Source of the DNA: Candidatus Bathyarchaeota archaeon
GTDB lineage: Archaea; Thermoproteota; Bathyarchaeia; 40CM-2-53-6
Reading direction: 5' to 3'
DNA length: 64,000 bases
NCBI GenBank assembly: GCA_005888635.1
Contig: VBAW01000018.1
Location: 1-64,000 of the forward strand
The position numbers were made by a program, and so were the translations under genes. Under the pieces are notes generated by a model. It did not search any database and was not told the DNA's origin. It worked only from the letters and a program-made list of their open reading frames with translations. Of the stretch, positions 29,161 to 38,648 are shown one piece after another (the stretch's first letter is position 1; every line of letters starts with the position of its first letter).

Positions 29161-29959
29161 CGGTCATGGGCCCTACCCCACCAGGGACGGGGGTAATGAA
29201 CCCCGCTAGTTTGCTAACAGCTTCGAAATCCACGTCGCCCCGGAGTTTCCCCTCGACTCGCGTCAGACCCACGTCAACAACAGCCGCTTTGGGCTTGACG
29301 TGTTCTGGTTTGATCTGGAAGTTCTCTCGTCCCACAGCGCTGACAAGGATGTCAGCAGTCTTTGTTATCTGGGCGAGATTAGGCGTCTTTGAATGGGATA
29401 TCGTTATGGTCGCGTCCCTGTTGAGAAATAGGTTTGCGAGCGGCCTGCCGACCAGTGTGGTTCGATTGATGATGACTGCCCGCTGCCCGGCAATAGGGAC
29501 TTTGTAATGGGACAATAGTTTGATGATTCCTTTAGGAGTGCATGGTACGAGTTCTTCCTTGCCAGCTGCCAGCTTTCCCTGGTTGATCGGGTGGAGTCCG
29601 TCCACGTCCTTGTAGGGAATTATTCTCTCAATGATTCTATCCTCATCAAAGCCGCGTGGGAGGGGAAGCTGGACAAGGATCCCGTGGACTCTAGGATTCG
29701 TGTTCAGCTGGCCGAGCAGAGCCTCAACCTTGTCTTGAGGCGTGTTGGCTGGCAGATGATGGTTCTCGGACTGGATCCCAACTTCTTCGGCGGCCTTGTG
29801 TTTTCCCCTGAGATAGCTAGAGCTGGCAGGGTCGTCGCCGACCTGAATGGTCGCGAGGAACGGCTTGATACCTCGTTTCGCTAGCTGTCCAACTTGGAGT
29901 GCGACCTGTTTCTTGATCTCAGAGGCAATCAGCCTACCATCTAAAATTACCGCAGTCAA
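29105..29959 (-). CDS. folD: Methylenetetrahydrofolate dehydrogenase/cyclohydrolase
   Basis: PFLATIQVGDDPASSSYLRGKHKAAEEVGI, HGILVQLPLP, VDGLHPINQGKL, PGGVGPMTVACLVENT. Confidence 0.94.
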   Translation of the reverse strand: MTAVILDGRLIASEIKKQVALQVGQLAKRGIKPFLATIQVGDDPASSSYLRGKHKAAEEVGIQSENHHLPANTPQDKVEALLGQLNTNPRVHGILVQLPLPRGFDEDRIIERIIPYKDVDGLHPINQGKLAAGKEELVPCTPKGIIKLLSHYKVPIAGQRAVIINRTTLVGRPLANLFLNRDATITISHSKTPNLAQITKTADILVSAVGRENFQIKPEHVKPKAAVVDVGLTRVEGKLRGDVDFEAVSKLAGFITPVPGGVGPMTVACLVENTVQAASIQTRG

Positions 29960-30579
29960 GTTTTGAGCACGACTCTCCGCCCTTCGATCTTCAACTGATC
30001 CTCAGTGAAGAGCCGGATCGCTTCTGGGTAGAGCCGATGCTCTTGGCGCAGGATTCTTTCTGATAGAGTCTCAACCGTATCATCGTCTCTGACTGGGACA
30101 TGGGCTTGGAGGATTATTGGCCCTGCATCCACCTCCTTTGCGACGAAATGGACAGTGGCCCCCGAGACCTTCACCCCAAGCTCCAACGCGCGTTTCTGCG
30201 CTTCGAGGCCGGGGAACCCGGGAAGCAGCGCCGGATGCACGTTCATGATTCTGTTATGATAATGATCGACGAATTGTGGGCTGAGGATGCGAAAGTAGCC
30301 TGCAAGAGCGATGAGACCGTCTTTGGGAGTAACACCATGAGCTTCCAAAGTGGCGATAGTCTTCCGATCATACTCAGTGTCCATCTTTGGCAGTCCCTTA
30401 TCGTCGAGGATTGCCGTCGGCACGTTATGTTTCCGGGCTATCTCAAGCGCTCCGACGCTTGGCTTGTTGCTGACGACAACACTCACCCGGCCCTTCGTGA
30501 TGTACTTTCTATCAACGGCATCCAAGATCGATTCTAGATTCGAGCCGCGCCCCGAGACTAGGACGCCGATAGGAACCAA
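29956..30579 (-). CDS. purN: Phosphoribosylglycinamide formyltransferase
   Basis: GVLVSGRGSNLESILDA, NVHPALLPGFPG, GATVHFVAKEVDAGPII. Confidence 0.93.
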   Translation of the reverse strand: MVPIGVLVSGRGSNLESILDAVDRKYITKGRVSVVVSNKPSVGALEIARKHNVPTAILDDKGLPKMDTEYDRKTIATLEAHGVTPKDGLIALAGYFRILSPQFVDHYHNRIMNVHPALLPGFPGLEAQKRALELGVKVSGATVHFVAKEVDAGPIILQAHVPVRDDDTVETLSERILRQEHRLYPEAIRLFTEDQLKIEGRRVVLKT

Positions 30580-30581
30580 GA

Positions 30582-31427
30582 CTATCTCCCGGATCCCGTC
30601 CGGCTCTTTCTAAGATATGCGGTCATTTGGCGACGAGTATCTAATGTGATGTCGAAAGCGATGATTCGAATAGACGCGAATCCAAGAAACCTCCTCGCAT
30701 CTCTCTTGAGTATCACGTGGTCCTTCCTAACTCCAATTCCCTTGTAAGTCCTGATGGCTGACTTGATAACTGGTTTCCAGCGCGATGGGAGTCTCTTCAA
30801 AGCCCACCTCGCCGCTCCCAACTTCGACACGACGATACCTCCGTTCTTGAAATCGTAGATGAGCCTGCAGAGATTGAGGACCGACCACCAGGGATCACTG
30901 TCAATGATCTTTCTCGCATAAGCTAGTTGTCGATAGAGTTCGCTTCTGATTTCCGGCCATTTTGCTGGTGAGAAGATTCTGCTAGCTCTTGGGCCGTAGA
31001 GTCGAATGTATGCCGAACGAGCGAAATGTTCTCCGTGGATAGCCCATGCATTGTCGGAGCCTCCACGATGAATCCTGCCGTGAGCTCCGTAGACAAGACT
31101 TTTCGGGCTCTCCCGCCTTCGAGCCGAAGCATTGGGAATGTAGAATCCGTCCAGTTTACTTCCGAACTCGAACCTGGCGGCCAAAGCTCGATGTAGCCGA
31201 TCTAAGCTCTTGATCTCTTTCGCATTGAGAGTTCGTCGAATTACAACGTAGAAGTCTATGTCTCCAGCTCTGGGCTCGAATTCTGGAAAAGCTATGGAAC
31301 CGTGCAGGTATGCTCCCGCGAGGTTGTTGCCAAGATTCGTCAGTAGCCCCTCTCGATAACTCTCGACGAGGTGCTTGATGTCTGGTGGGAGACTGTTGAG
31401 TCGGGAAGTCGAGAGTCAGCACTCCAT
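30582..31427 (-). CDS. Nucleotidyltransferase domain protein (Pol beta type), N-terminus lacks canonical start
   Basis: ORF track begins at 31184, but the same frame is open upstream with IKHLVESYREGLLTNLGNNLAGAYLHGSIAFPEFEPRAGDIDFYVV NTase motif. Confidence 0.65.
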
Positions 31428-31433
31428 TCCATT

Positions 31434-31850
31434 TTACTCGACGTTTGCCCGGTGGAATCCTTTTCTGATTTTTTCTGCAATTCTCTTCATCTCCTCTGCT
31501 GGTATGTCTTTGACGTTCTGCGCGTTCACGAATTCTCCATGACCATCTCCTGAAAACCTCGGGACCACATGGACGTGCGCGTGTAGCACGCCCATTCCTC
31601 CAATATCAGCGACCACCCACTCCGTGTTCATCGACTTTTGGAGAGTCTTCGCGATCATCCGAACGGTCTCGAAATATCTTCCAACTTCCGGGACATCCCA
31701 GACCCAACGATGATGCTTCTTCGGGGAGACCAAGGTGTGCCCTGGGTTTAGCGGTCGAATGTCGAGAAAAGCGATAAAATTCTCGTCCTCAAAGATCAAG
31801 TAAGAGGGCAGTTCTTTTCGTACGATCTTACAGAATATACAGTCTTTCAC
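31434..31850 (-). CDS. HIT family protein
   Basis: CIFCKIVRKELPSYLIFEDENFIAFLDIRPLNPGHTLVSPKKH...GVLHAHVHVVPRF. Confidence 0.92.
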   Translation of the reverse strand: MKDCIFCKIVRKELPSYLIFEDENFIAFLDIRPLNPGHTLVSPKKHHRWVWDVPEVGRYFETVRMIAKTLQKSMNTEWVVADIGGMGVLHAHVHVVPRFSGDGHGEFVNAQNVKDIPAEEMKRIAEKIRKGFHRANVE

Positions 31851-31856
31851 TCTGTC

Positions 31857-33146
31857 TCACGTTTTGATGGGTTCTAATTGTCTACGACGTATCTGATCGC
31901 TTCCGATATCAGTTCGGTAGTGCATTCCTGGAAAGTCGACCGATTTGCCGATGACCGAATAGACGTCGTTTCGAGCTGATTCGACGCTGGGTCCTGTCGC
32001 CGTCACGCTAAGGACCCGTCCGCCCGCGGTTACGAGTTCCCCGTTTGAGTTTCTGGCGGTTCCTGCGTGAAATACCACAATGTTACTACTGCCTGAAGGT
32101 CGAAGCGTAACTGGGTCTCCCGTTGAGGGATTTTCTGGATATCCCCTGGATGCGAGGACAACTACTACGGACGCGGACTTGGAAGATTCTGGTATCGGCG
32201 CTCTGTCCGAGTTGGCTGCAACTGCGCTAAGGTGTGCGAATAGTCCGCCCTTTACTAGTGGCATTATTCCCTGAGCTTCAGGATCTCCGAAGCGCGCGTT
32301 GAACTCTAACACGTAGGGGTCTTCAGTCCCGTGCTTTACGATGACATTCAGGTATAGAACTCCCCGGAACGGAGCACCTTCTTTCGCCAGGGCTGTTGCT
32401 GCGGGGTCCAGGATCTTCTTTCTGACCTTCTCGAAGAGCGATTGGGTCACTGAGGGAACTGGAGTATAGACGCCCATTCCTCCTGTGTTTGGTCCAGAGT
32501 CGCCGTCGTAGGCTGGCTTGTAGTCTTGAAAGACGGGCGCTAGCCATTGGACCCGATCTGCCGAAACGGTTGCGGTGAAGCTTGCCTCCCATCCATCGAT
32601 GAATTCCTCCATCACGATTCGCCTAGGCTCTCGTAATAGTTCCCGTTGAATCGCAGCTTCAGCCTCGCGCCTGTCTCTCGTGACGGTCGTTCCTTTGCCC
32701 GCCGCGAGCCCATCTGCTTTGATCACCCATGGAGGGCCGAGCTCGTCGAGAGCTCTGTTCGCTTTAGTCCTGTCAGTAAAAGTCTCCCAGCGCGGAGTCG
32801 GTAGAGCGTATCTAGTGCAGAGGTCTTTCGCGAAGCTCTTTGAGGTTTCAATACGAGCTGATTGCTTGTCGGGTCCGAAAATAGGGAGATTCTGTTTTTT
32901 GAACGTGTCGACTATTCCTTCGCTCAGTGGAGCCTCGGGTCCGACCACAGTCAGGTCGATTCCGTTTTTCGATGCAAATGATGCGAGCTCGTTAGAATTG
33001 TTCGAGGCAATAGGAATGCAGGTCCCGATTTCGGCAATGCCTGGATTGCCTGGGGCCGCGTAAACCTCCTCGACGTTCCGATCCTTCGAGAGTGCCCAAG
33101 TAAGAGCGTGCTCCCGGCCGCCGCCTCCGACGATGAGAATCTTCAT
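31857..33146 (-). CDS. purD: Phosphoribosylamine--glycine ligase
   Basis: MKILIVGGGGREHALTWAL, VIKADGLAAGKGTTV, NTGGMGVYTPVP, EFNARFGDPEAQ. Confidence 0.95.
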   Translation of the reverse strand: MKILIVGGGGREHALTWALSKDRNVEEVYAAPGNPGIAEIGTCIPIASNNSNELASFASKNGIDLTVVGPEAPLSEGIVDTFKKQNLPIFGPDKQSARIETSKSFAKDLCTRYALPTPRWETFTDRTKANRALDELGPPWVIKADGLAAGKGTTVTRDRREAEAAIQRELLREPRRIVMEEFIDGWEASFTATVSADRVQWLAPVFQDYKPAYDGDSGPNTGGMGVYTPVPSVTQSLFEKVRKKILDPAATALAKEGAPFRGVLYLNVIVKHGTEDPYVLEFNARFGDPEAQGIMPLVKGGLFAHLSAVAANSDRAPIPESSKSASVVVVLASRGYPENPSTGDPVTLRPSGSSNIVVFHAGTARNSNGELVTAGGRVLSVTATGPSVESARNDVYSVIGKSVDFPGMHYRTDIGSDQIRRRQLEPIKT

Positions 33147-33169
33147 TCGGCTACAAGTCGGATCGAGTG

Positions 33170-34711
33170 TCAGGCCTTCATTTCTTCTCGGGTCCGAAGC
33201 ACGGGATTCTTCTTCAATCCAAGATACTCACCTGTCACACAGGCGAAGCACATTTCGCCCTGCTTGAGCCCAATTCCCTTGCTCAGTCCTTCGATATCAT
33301 TGTAGCCGAGACCATCGACGCCGATCTCATTACCTACCTTCGTGTTCAATTCTGGAATCGACAATACGTCGCCATCAACCTTGGTCGCCAGCAGTTCCCC
33401 GTGCGTTGGAAAGTCGATGCCCATGTAACATGGGTGGCGGATAGGTGGATAAGTCACGACCATGTAGACCTTCTTGGCACCCGCGTCGCGCAGCGCCCGT
33501 ACGATGTTCTTGCTGCTTGTCCCCCGTACTATGCTGTCATCGACCACGATGACGTTCTTCCCATCGACTACGGGTTTGATGGTTATGATCTCCCTGACGA
33601 TCTCTTCCCGACTCTCATCGGTAGGCTCGATGAAGCTCCTGAGACTTCCCTTCCTCCGATAACGGTCTTTCATCAAACCCTCTTCCATAGGAATCCCACT
33701 CTCTTCAGAATATCCAAGAGCTGCAGGTCGAGCGGAATCAGGGACCGGTATCACCACGTCTGCTTTGAACGGATACTTCCGAGCAAGGACCCTCCCTAGT
33801 TGTCGTCGTGCCTCGTAGACGTATTGGTCCTCGATCTTGCTACTCGGATGCGCGAAGTAAGTGTATTCAAACGCGCAGTGATGGTGTGGAGCTTCTGCAA
33901 ACTTTGTGACGGTTACACTGTCTTTGTTGAGACGGACCAGTTCTCCCGGCTGAACGTCTCGGACAAGCTCGGCGTGCAGAGCAGTTAGCGCACAGCTCTC
34001 GGAGGCTACAATGTTAGTCTTGGTTTCTTCGTCCCAACCTAGGCATAGTGGTCGAAAGCCTGATTCGTCCCTGGCGGCGAGCACCTCGCCCTCGTGTGTG
34101 ACAATGACGAAGCTGTAGGACCCGCTGATTTCCTTCGCGAGTCGGGTGAAGGCTCGTGTCCAATCATGTTCTCGACGATAGTGCTGGAGTAGTCGGTACC
34201 CTGCCAGTTTCGTGTCCGAGTTTGAGTCTATAATCGGGAATTCGCCTTTGACCAGAGGCTCCAGGTCTTCCGTGTTGGCAATGGTCCCGTTCTGGGCAAT
34301 GGCAAACTCTCCATGAATATCCAATGGGTGAGCATTCTCTAGATTCGTTCGTCCCCTAGTAGAATAACGAATATGTCCGATACCTCGGTTACTCTCCAAA
34401 CGGAGGATTTTTCGGGCGTTGGCTGCGGCTCCCACACCGATTAGCCCCAAGCCTTTGATGATAGGCTCGTTGGGCATGGCTAGGCCCCAGGATTCCTGGC
34501 CTCTGTGCTGAAGCGCAGCTAGTCCTTTGACGATACGCTCGGAGACGGGTTCATTCTTTAACGAATAGATTCCAATGACTCCGCAATGTTCCCCTACTGA
34601 GCGGCTTCCACCTTCAACGTGGATTTGTGGAGTCTGGATTCGCTCCGGGCGAGCGAGGACACGATCTTTCGCTCGGACAATGGGATCGGTATTGAAGCCC
34701 CTCAGGTTCAA
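33170..34711 (-). CDS. purF: Amidophosphoribosyltransferase
   Basis: GEHCGVIGIYSLK, AALQHRGQESWG, VIVVDDSIVRGTSSKNIV. Confidence 0.95.
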   Translation of the reverse strand: MNLRGFNTDPIVRAKDRVLARPERIQTPQIHVEGGSRSVGEHCGVIGIYSLKNEPVSERIVKGLAALQHRGQESWGLAMPNEPIIKGLGLIGVGAAANARKILRLESNRGIGHIRYSTRGRTNLENAHPLDIHGEFAIAQNGTIANTEDLEPLVKGEFPIIDSNSDTKLAGYRLLQHYRREHDWTRAFTRLAKEISGSYSFVIVTHEGEVLAARDESGFRPLCLGWDEETKTNIVASESCALTALHAELVRDVQPGELVRLNKDSVTVTKFAEAPHHHCAFEYTYFAHPSSKIEDQYVYEARRQLGRVLARKYPFKADVVIPVPDSARPAALGYSEESGIPMEEGLMKDRYRRKGSLRSFIEPTDESREEIVREIITIKPVVDGKNVIVVDDSIVRGTSSKNIVRALRDAGAKKVYMVVTYPPIRHPCYMGIDFPTHGELLATKVDGDVLSIPELNTKVGNEIGVDGLGYNDIEGLSKGIGLKQGEMCFACVTGEYLGLKKNPVLRTREEMKA

Positions 34712-34765
34712 TTACAATCCTGTATCAATTTCGGGCCGTGTATAGGTCTTTCTTGACACGATCGT

Positions 34766-36991
34766 CTAAGTCGATGATACTGCAGCGTCCATCGTCTTGG
34801 ACAGAGTCTTGGACCAGGCGTCGACCGCAACTGACAATGGGATTGTGATGATAGGGTCTTCATGGGACTCTAGTTGGATCTTGCCGCCTTGAACTCTACC
34901 TATCTTCGCGGTCCTAATCCTCGCAGCTCTGAGTCTGCGCATTATGCGGGGCGTGTTTTTCGGCCGTGACTCCAAGACGAATCTGGGCTTCGATTCTGAA
35001 AACAGTAACTGAGCGATGTTAGTCGTCTTGGTTGGGACCTTGTCTAGATTTACCGTGAACCCTTTCTGGCCTTGGATGGCCATTTCAGCCAGACTTACAG
35101 CCAGTCCCCCTTTGGATATGTCGTGAGCGGCTTCGACCACTCCGCTTTCGATAACCTTCGTGACGGTTCGGAGGAGTTGTCTCTCTGTTCTCAGATTGAC
35201 CTTCGGGACCCGTCCACCTACTAGTCCCTGAACGCTCTCATAGTATTCGCTTCCGCCGAGTTCTGGCAAGGTTGTTCCAACGATTAGCAGGTCATCTTCT
35301 TCCTTGGCGAGAGCCGAGCCAATCTTCGGTGCTCTGGCATTCCGGAGTCCGACGGCAGCAATTACAGGTGAAGGCTTGATGGCAGTTCTTGTCTGAGTGT
35401 CTTCGTTGTAGAAACTGACTTTTCCTCCAACACACGGGACCCTTGTTGCCTTGAGATAGTCTCGGATAGCCCGTATTGCTTCTTTGAAGGTCCAGAAGAC
35501 CTCGGGGTTGCCGGGGTTTCCGTATTGAAGGTGGTCGACAACGGCGATTGGCTCGGCCCCTGTAGCGACGAGGTTGGAGAAAGCCTCGCTGAGAATTCCA
35601 ACCGTTCCCCAGTATGGGTCCAGGTACACCTGTTTGCTGTTGCCATCGGTGGTAATTGCCAGTGTTCGGCTGTTAGGAAGTCTAATGACGGCGCTATCTG
35701 CTTGTCCCGGTCTGATGATTGTTCGTAGTCCTACTTCGAAATCGTACTGGCGGTATATCCATGCTCGACTGCAAATGTTCGGGCTGCCAAGGAGCGCCAA
35801 CAGAGTCGCGTTGAGGTCCTCCGGAATCTGAGGTTCAGGAGCGTCGGATAATTCGTCAATGTACGGGGGCTTTCTGCCGGACCGCGGAGACAAAGGTGCT
35901 TCTGCGACAAACTTGGCAGGAGCCTCAGCGGCCAAGTGGTTTTGATGCATGATGCGGAGTATTCCGTCATTGGTGAGATGGCCTATGCGTGAGTAGCCTA
36001 GTTCCCATTTGTCCAGGATCCGAGTGAGCTTCTCTTCATTCTTCGACTTGACAATAACTATCATGCGTTCCTGGGACTCACTGATCATGATCTCGGCAGG
36101 GCGCATGCCCGGCTCCCGGATCCGAACATTGTCAAGGTTGATCTCCATGCCCATCCCAGCCTTCGAGGCCATCTCCGAGAGTCCACAAGCCAAGCCTCCA
36201 CCGCCCAGGTCTTTCATTCCCTGAACAATACCCGCATCGACGGCTTCTAGGACCGCTTCGATGATTAGTTTCTTGGTGAACGGGTCCGGGACTTGGACAG
36301 CCGATCTCTCGCTATCCGATCTTTCTGTTAGAGTTCTGCTTGCGAAACTGGCACCTTGAATCCCGTCGCCTCCGGTGCTTCCTCCTATGACATACACTAG
36401 GTACCCTGGACGGATGGATCCGCCAGGAACGAGCTTGTCCCTTAGGCCGAGGCCGAGACATACAACATCCACGAGACAGTTTCGTTCGAAGGAGGTGTCA
36501 AACTCTACTTCGCCTCCTACCGTCGGTACTCCTATGCAGTTCCCGTACGAGCCTATTCCGCGGATCACGTTATCGAAGAGCCAGCGACTATGGCTGCTGC
36601 CCAGAGCTCCAAATCGGAGGGGGTCGAGAAGCGCAATCGGACGAGTCCCTAGTGAGAGGATGTCCCGGACGACGCCTCCGACACCTGTGGCCGCGCCACC
36701 GCAGGGATCGATGGCGCTCGGATGATTGTGGGACTCAATGTGAAGCGTAACGACCCAGCCATTTCCAACATCAATGACCCCAGCGTCAGACCCTGGTCCA
36801 ACTATTACTCGAGGACCCTTGCTAGGCAGAAGCCTAAGCAGCGGCTTGCTCGACTTGTAGCTGCAATGCTCACTCCACTGCGCCTCGAGCATCGCCCATT
36901 CGACCTCGTTGGGCTCGCGGCCGAGTTTCTTGATTGCGTACCGGATCTCTTCATCTGTCAGATTCGGTTTCTGAACTTGTACCGTTGTCAT
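34766..36991 (-). CDS. purL: Phosphoribosylformylglycinamidine synthase subunit PurL
   Basis: WSEHCSYKSSKPLL, VTLHIESHNHPSAIDPCGGAATGVGGVVRDI, KDLGGGGLACGLSEMASKAG. Confidence 0.96.
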   Translation of the reverse strand: MTTVQVQKPNLTDEEIRYAIKKLGREPNEVEWAMLEAQWSEHCSYKSSKPLLRLLPSKGPRVIVGPGSDAGVIDVGNGWVVTLHIESHNHPSAIDPCGGAATGVGGVVRDILSLGTRPIALLDPLRFGALGSSHSRWLFDNVIRGIGSYGNCIGVPTVGGEVEFDTSFERNCLVDVVCLGLGLRDKLVPGGSIRPGYLVYVIGGSTGGDGIQGASFASRTLTERSDSERSAVQVPDPFTKKLIIEAVLEAVDAGIVQGMKDLGGGGLACGLSEMASKAGMGMEINLDNVRIREPGMRPAEIMISESQERMIVIVKSKNEEKLTRILDKWELGYSRIGHLTNDGILRIMHQNHLAAEAPAKFVAEAPLSPRSGRKPPYIDELSDAPEPQIPEDLNATLLALLGSPNICSRAWIYRQYDFEVGLRTIIRPGQADSAVIRLPNSRTLAITTDGNSKQVYLDPYWGTVGILSEAFSNLVATGAEPIAVVDHLQYGNPGNPEVFWTFKEAIRAIRDYLKATRVPCVGGKVSFYNEDTQTRTAIKPSPVIAAVGLRNARAPKIGSALAKEEDDLLIVGTTLPELGGSEYYESVQGLVGGRVPKVNLRTERQLLRTVTKVIESGVVEAAHDISKGGLAVSLAEMAIQGQKGFTVNLDKVPTKTTNIAQLLFSESKPRFVLESRPKNTPRIMRRLRAARIRTAKIGRVQGGKIQLESHEDPIITIPLSVAVDAWSKTLSKTMDAAVSST

Positions 36992-37194
36992 TGGTCCTGT
37001 TCTCTTGCCTTGTGCATAAGGAGAACGGTTCGTGAGCCTACTATCGCTCCTGCGATGAACCCGATTATCAGCCCCAAGACGCTGTTTATGGCATAGTAGC
37101 TGACGAGCCCCGCAGCAAGTCCAGCAATCAGACCAGCGAGGATCGCGCGCGGAGTAGGACTTGGCCTTCGATTATCACCTGTCGAGCTACTCAG
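36988..37194 (-). CDS. Small Gly-rich membrane protein, apparent CTG start, between purQ and purL
   Basis: CTG at 37194-37192 forms CTGA overlap with upstream stop, preceded by GAAGGAGG; (M)SSSTGDNRRPSPTPRAILAGLIAGLAAGLVSYYAINSVLGLIIGFIAGAIVGSRTVLLMHKAREQDQ; stop overlaps purL ATG. Confidence 0.65.
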   Translation of the reverse strand: MSSSTGDNRRPSPTPRAILAGLIAGLAAGLVSYYAINSVLGLIIGFIAGAIVGSRTVLLMHKAREQDQ

Positions 37195-37382
37195 GTAACG
37201 GCCTCCTTCTTTGCGATTAGAGCTACGCCAAGTGCTATCATGACGGCGCCATACGCTCCGCCGAAGATTCCTAGGCCAAAGTAGTAGCTGGTGCTTGATA
37301 ATCCCACCAAAGATACACATCCCATTATTATTGCGAAGACGCCGAGCGCGATTCTACGCTTGGAACGGGCAGATTCGCTCAT
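37191..37382 (-). CDS. Small membrane protein in purQ-purL interval
   Basis: ORF overlapping neighbour by ATGA; KRRIALGVFAIIMGCVSLVGLSSTSYYFGLGIFGGAYGAVMIALGVALIAKK. Confidence 0.7.
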   Translation of the reverse strand: MSESARSKRRIALGVFAIIMGCVSLVGLSSTSYYFGLGIFGGAYGAVMIALGVALIAKKEAVT

Positions 37383-37633
37383 CTTGGAGGACGGCTCCTC
37401 TGAGATGTGTAAAAGTACAGACCTGCGGTTATCAACGCTCCTCCGGCGAAACCGAGAAAGAAACCCTGCAGAGTGAAGTTTGGACCAGCCAGAAGACCAA
37501 CGACTAATCCAGCAAGCAGTCCTACAACGATGATCCCAAACACGGATGGGGGAGGAGCACCGGCATATGATCCAGTTGAGGGGGCTGTGTTTTCCGCTGA
37601 CGAAACGTTGAGCTGTGAACTGTGAAAGTTCAT
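37379..37633 (-). CDS. Small membrane protein directly downstream of purQ
   Basis: ORF; SVFGIIVVGLLAGLVVGLLAGPNFTLQGFFLGFAGGALITAGLYFYTSQRSRPPR. Confidence 0.7.
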   Translation of the reverse strand: MNFHSSQLNVSSAENTAPSTGSYAGAPPPSVFGIIVVGLLAGLVVGLLAGPNFTLQGFFLGFAGGALITAGLYFYTSQRSRPPR

Positions 37634-37634
37634 C

Positions 37635-38348
37635 CTAAGCTTCAGGCCCGTGCAACGTTCTCATCATAGAGTCGAAGATGACTCTGCCATCAGTCTGATT
37701 GTCAAGTGACAATACTGGTATTGAGGCTCTTTCGGGATGCGGCATCAGGCCCATTACATTGCCCTTCTGATTACATACGCCGGCGATGTTGTCGATTGAT
37801 CCGTTAGGATTACCCGCTTCTGTAGCTTCTTTCTTTTCATTCACGTATCTGAATACGATCTGCTGGTTTCTCTCCAGTTCTGGAATTTGTTCTTTATCGA
37901 GATAATAACGTCCCTCATTGTGCGCGATTGGAATTTCCAATACCTGTCCTGCATTGGCCCTTTTCGTGAAGGGCGTGCGTGTGGTTTCGACTCTCAATCT
38001 AGTCCATGTGCAAACGAAGCGGAGTGAGCTATTACGCAACACCGCTCCTGGTAGGAGTCCAGCCTCTACCAATATTTGGAATCCATTACATATTCCCAGA
38101 ACTGGCTTGCCACCTTCAGCCGCCTCCTTGACTATTCTGAGGCTGGGACTGGTGGCTGCGATCGCGCCTGCTCGGAGATAGTCGCCGTAGCTGAACCCGC
38201 CGGGAAGGACGTACGCATCATAATCTTCATGCGCCAGATCCTTGTGCCAGACAAGATCTGTCTTTGCCTTGACTACGTCCCGGAGGATTTCTAGGGCGTC
38301 TAGGTCGCAGTTGCTTCCCGGGTATTGGATTACTGCGACCTTTCCCAT
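37635..38348 (-). CDS. purQ: Phosphoribosylformylglycinamidine synthase subunit PurQ
   Basis: VAVIQYPGSNCDLDALEIL, VLGICNGFQILVEAGLLPGA, MPHPERAS. Confidence 0.95.
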   Translation of the reverse strand: MGKVAVIQYPGSNCDLDALEILRDVVKAKTDLVWHKDLAHEDYDAYVLPGGFSYGDYLRAGAIAATSPSLRIVKEAAEGGKPVLGICNGFQILVEAGLLPGAVLRNSSLRFVCTWTRLRVETTRTPFTKRANAGQVLEIPIAHNEGRYYLDKEQIPELERNQQIVFRYVNEKKEATEAGNPNGSIDNIAGVCNQKGNVMGLMPHPERASIPVLSLDNQTDGRVIFDSMMRTLHGPEA

Positions 38349-38355
38349 TACTTGG

Positions 38356-38619
38356 TTATCCTACTATTCTGACTTGGATTGTGTGAGCTGCAGGGTTGTA
38401 GATTCGCAGGTCATCGGAAAGCTTGCGGACTATCGCGCGAGCGTCTTCGGGACTGTTGGCTTCGACGTTCATGCGTAGGAGTTTGCCTGCGCGGACGCCG
38501 GTTACTTGTTTGTAGCCGCCTTTCAAGATGAGATTCTGATGTATCGTCTCCCCTTCAGGGTCTCGGGCTAGCGGCTTATTCTCGACGATGACTTCGACCA
38601 CATAGCTGCCGGGAGTCAT
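38356..38619 (-). CDS. purS: Phosphoribosylformylglycinamidine synthase subunit PurS
   Basis: VEVIVENKPLARDPEGETIHQNLILKGGYKQVTGVRAGKLLRM. Confidence 0.93.
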   Translation of the reverse strand: MTPGSYVVEVIVENKPLARDPEGETIHQNLILKGGYKQVTGVRAGKLLRMNVEANSPEDARAIVRKLSDDLRIYNPAAHTIQVRIVG

Positions 38620-38648
38620 TACAAGTTTGTATTAATTTCCGCGGCTAT

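Noticed and set aside
34766-36991. Many long plus-strand ORFs opposite purL, purF and purD
   Set aside because: High-GC antisense shadows of strongly conserved pur genes; amino-acid composition unlike real proteins.
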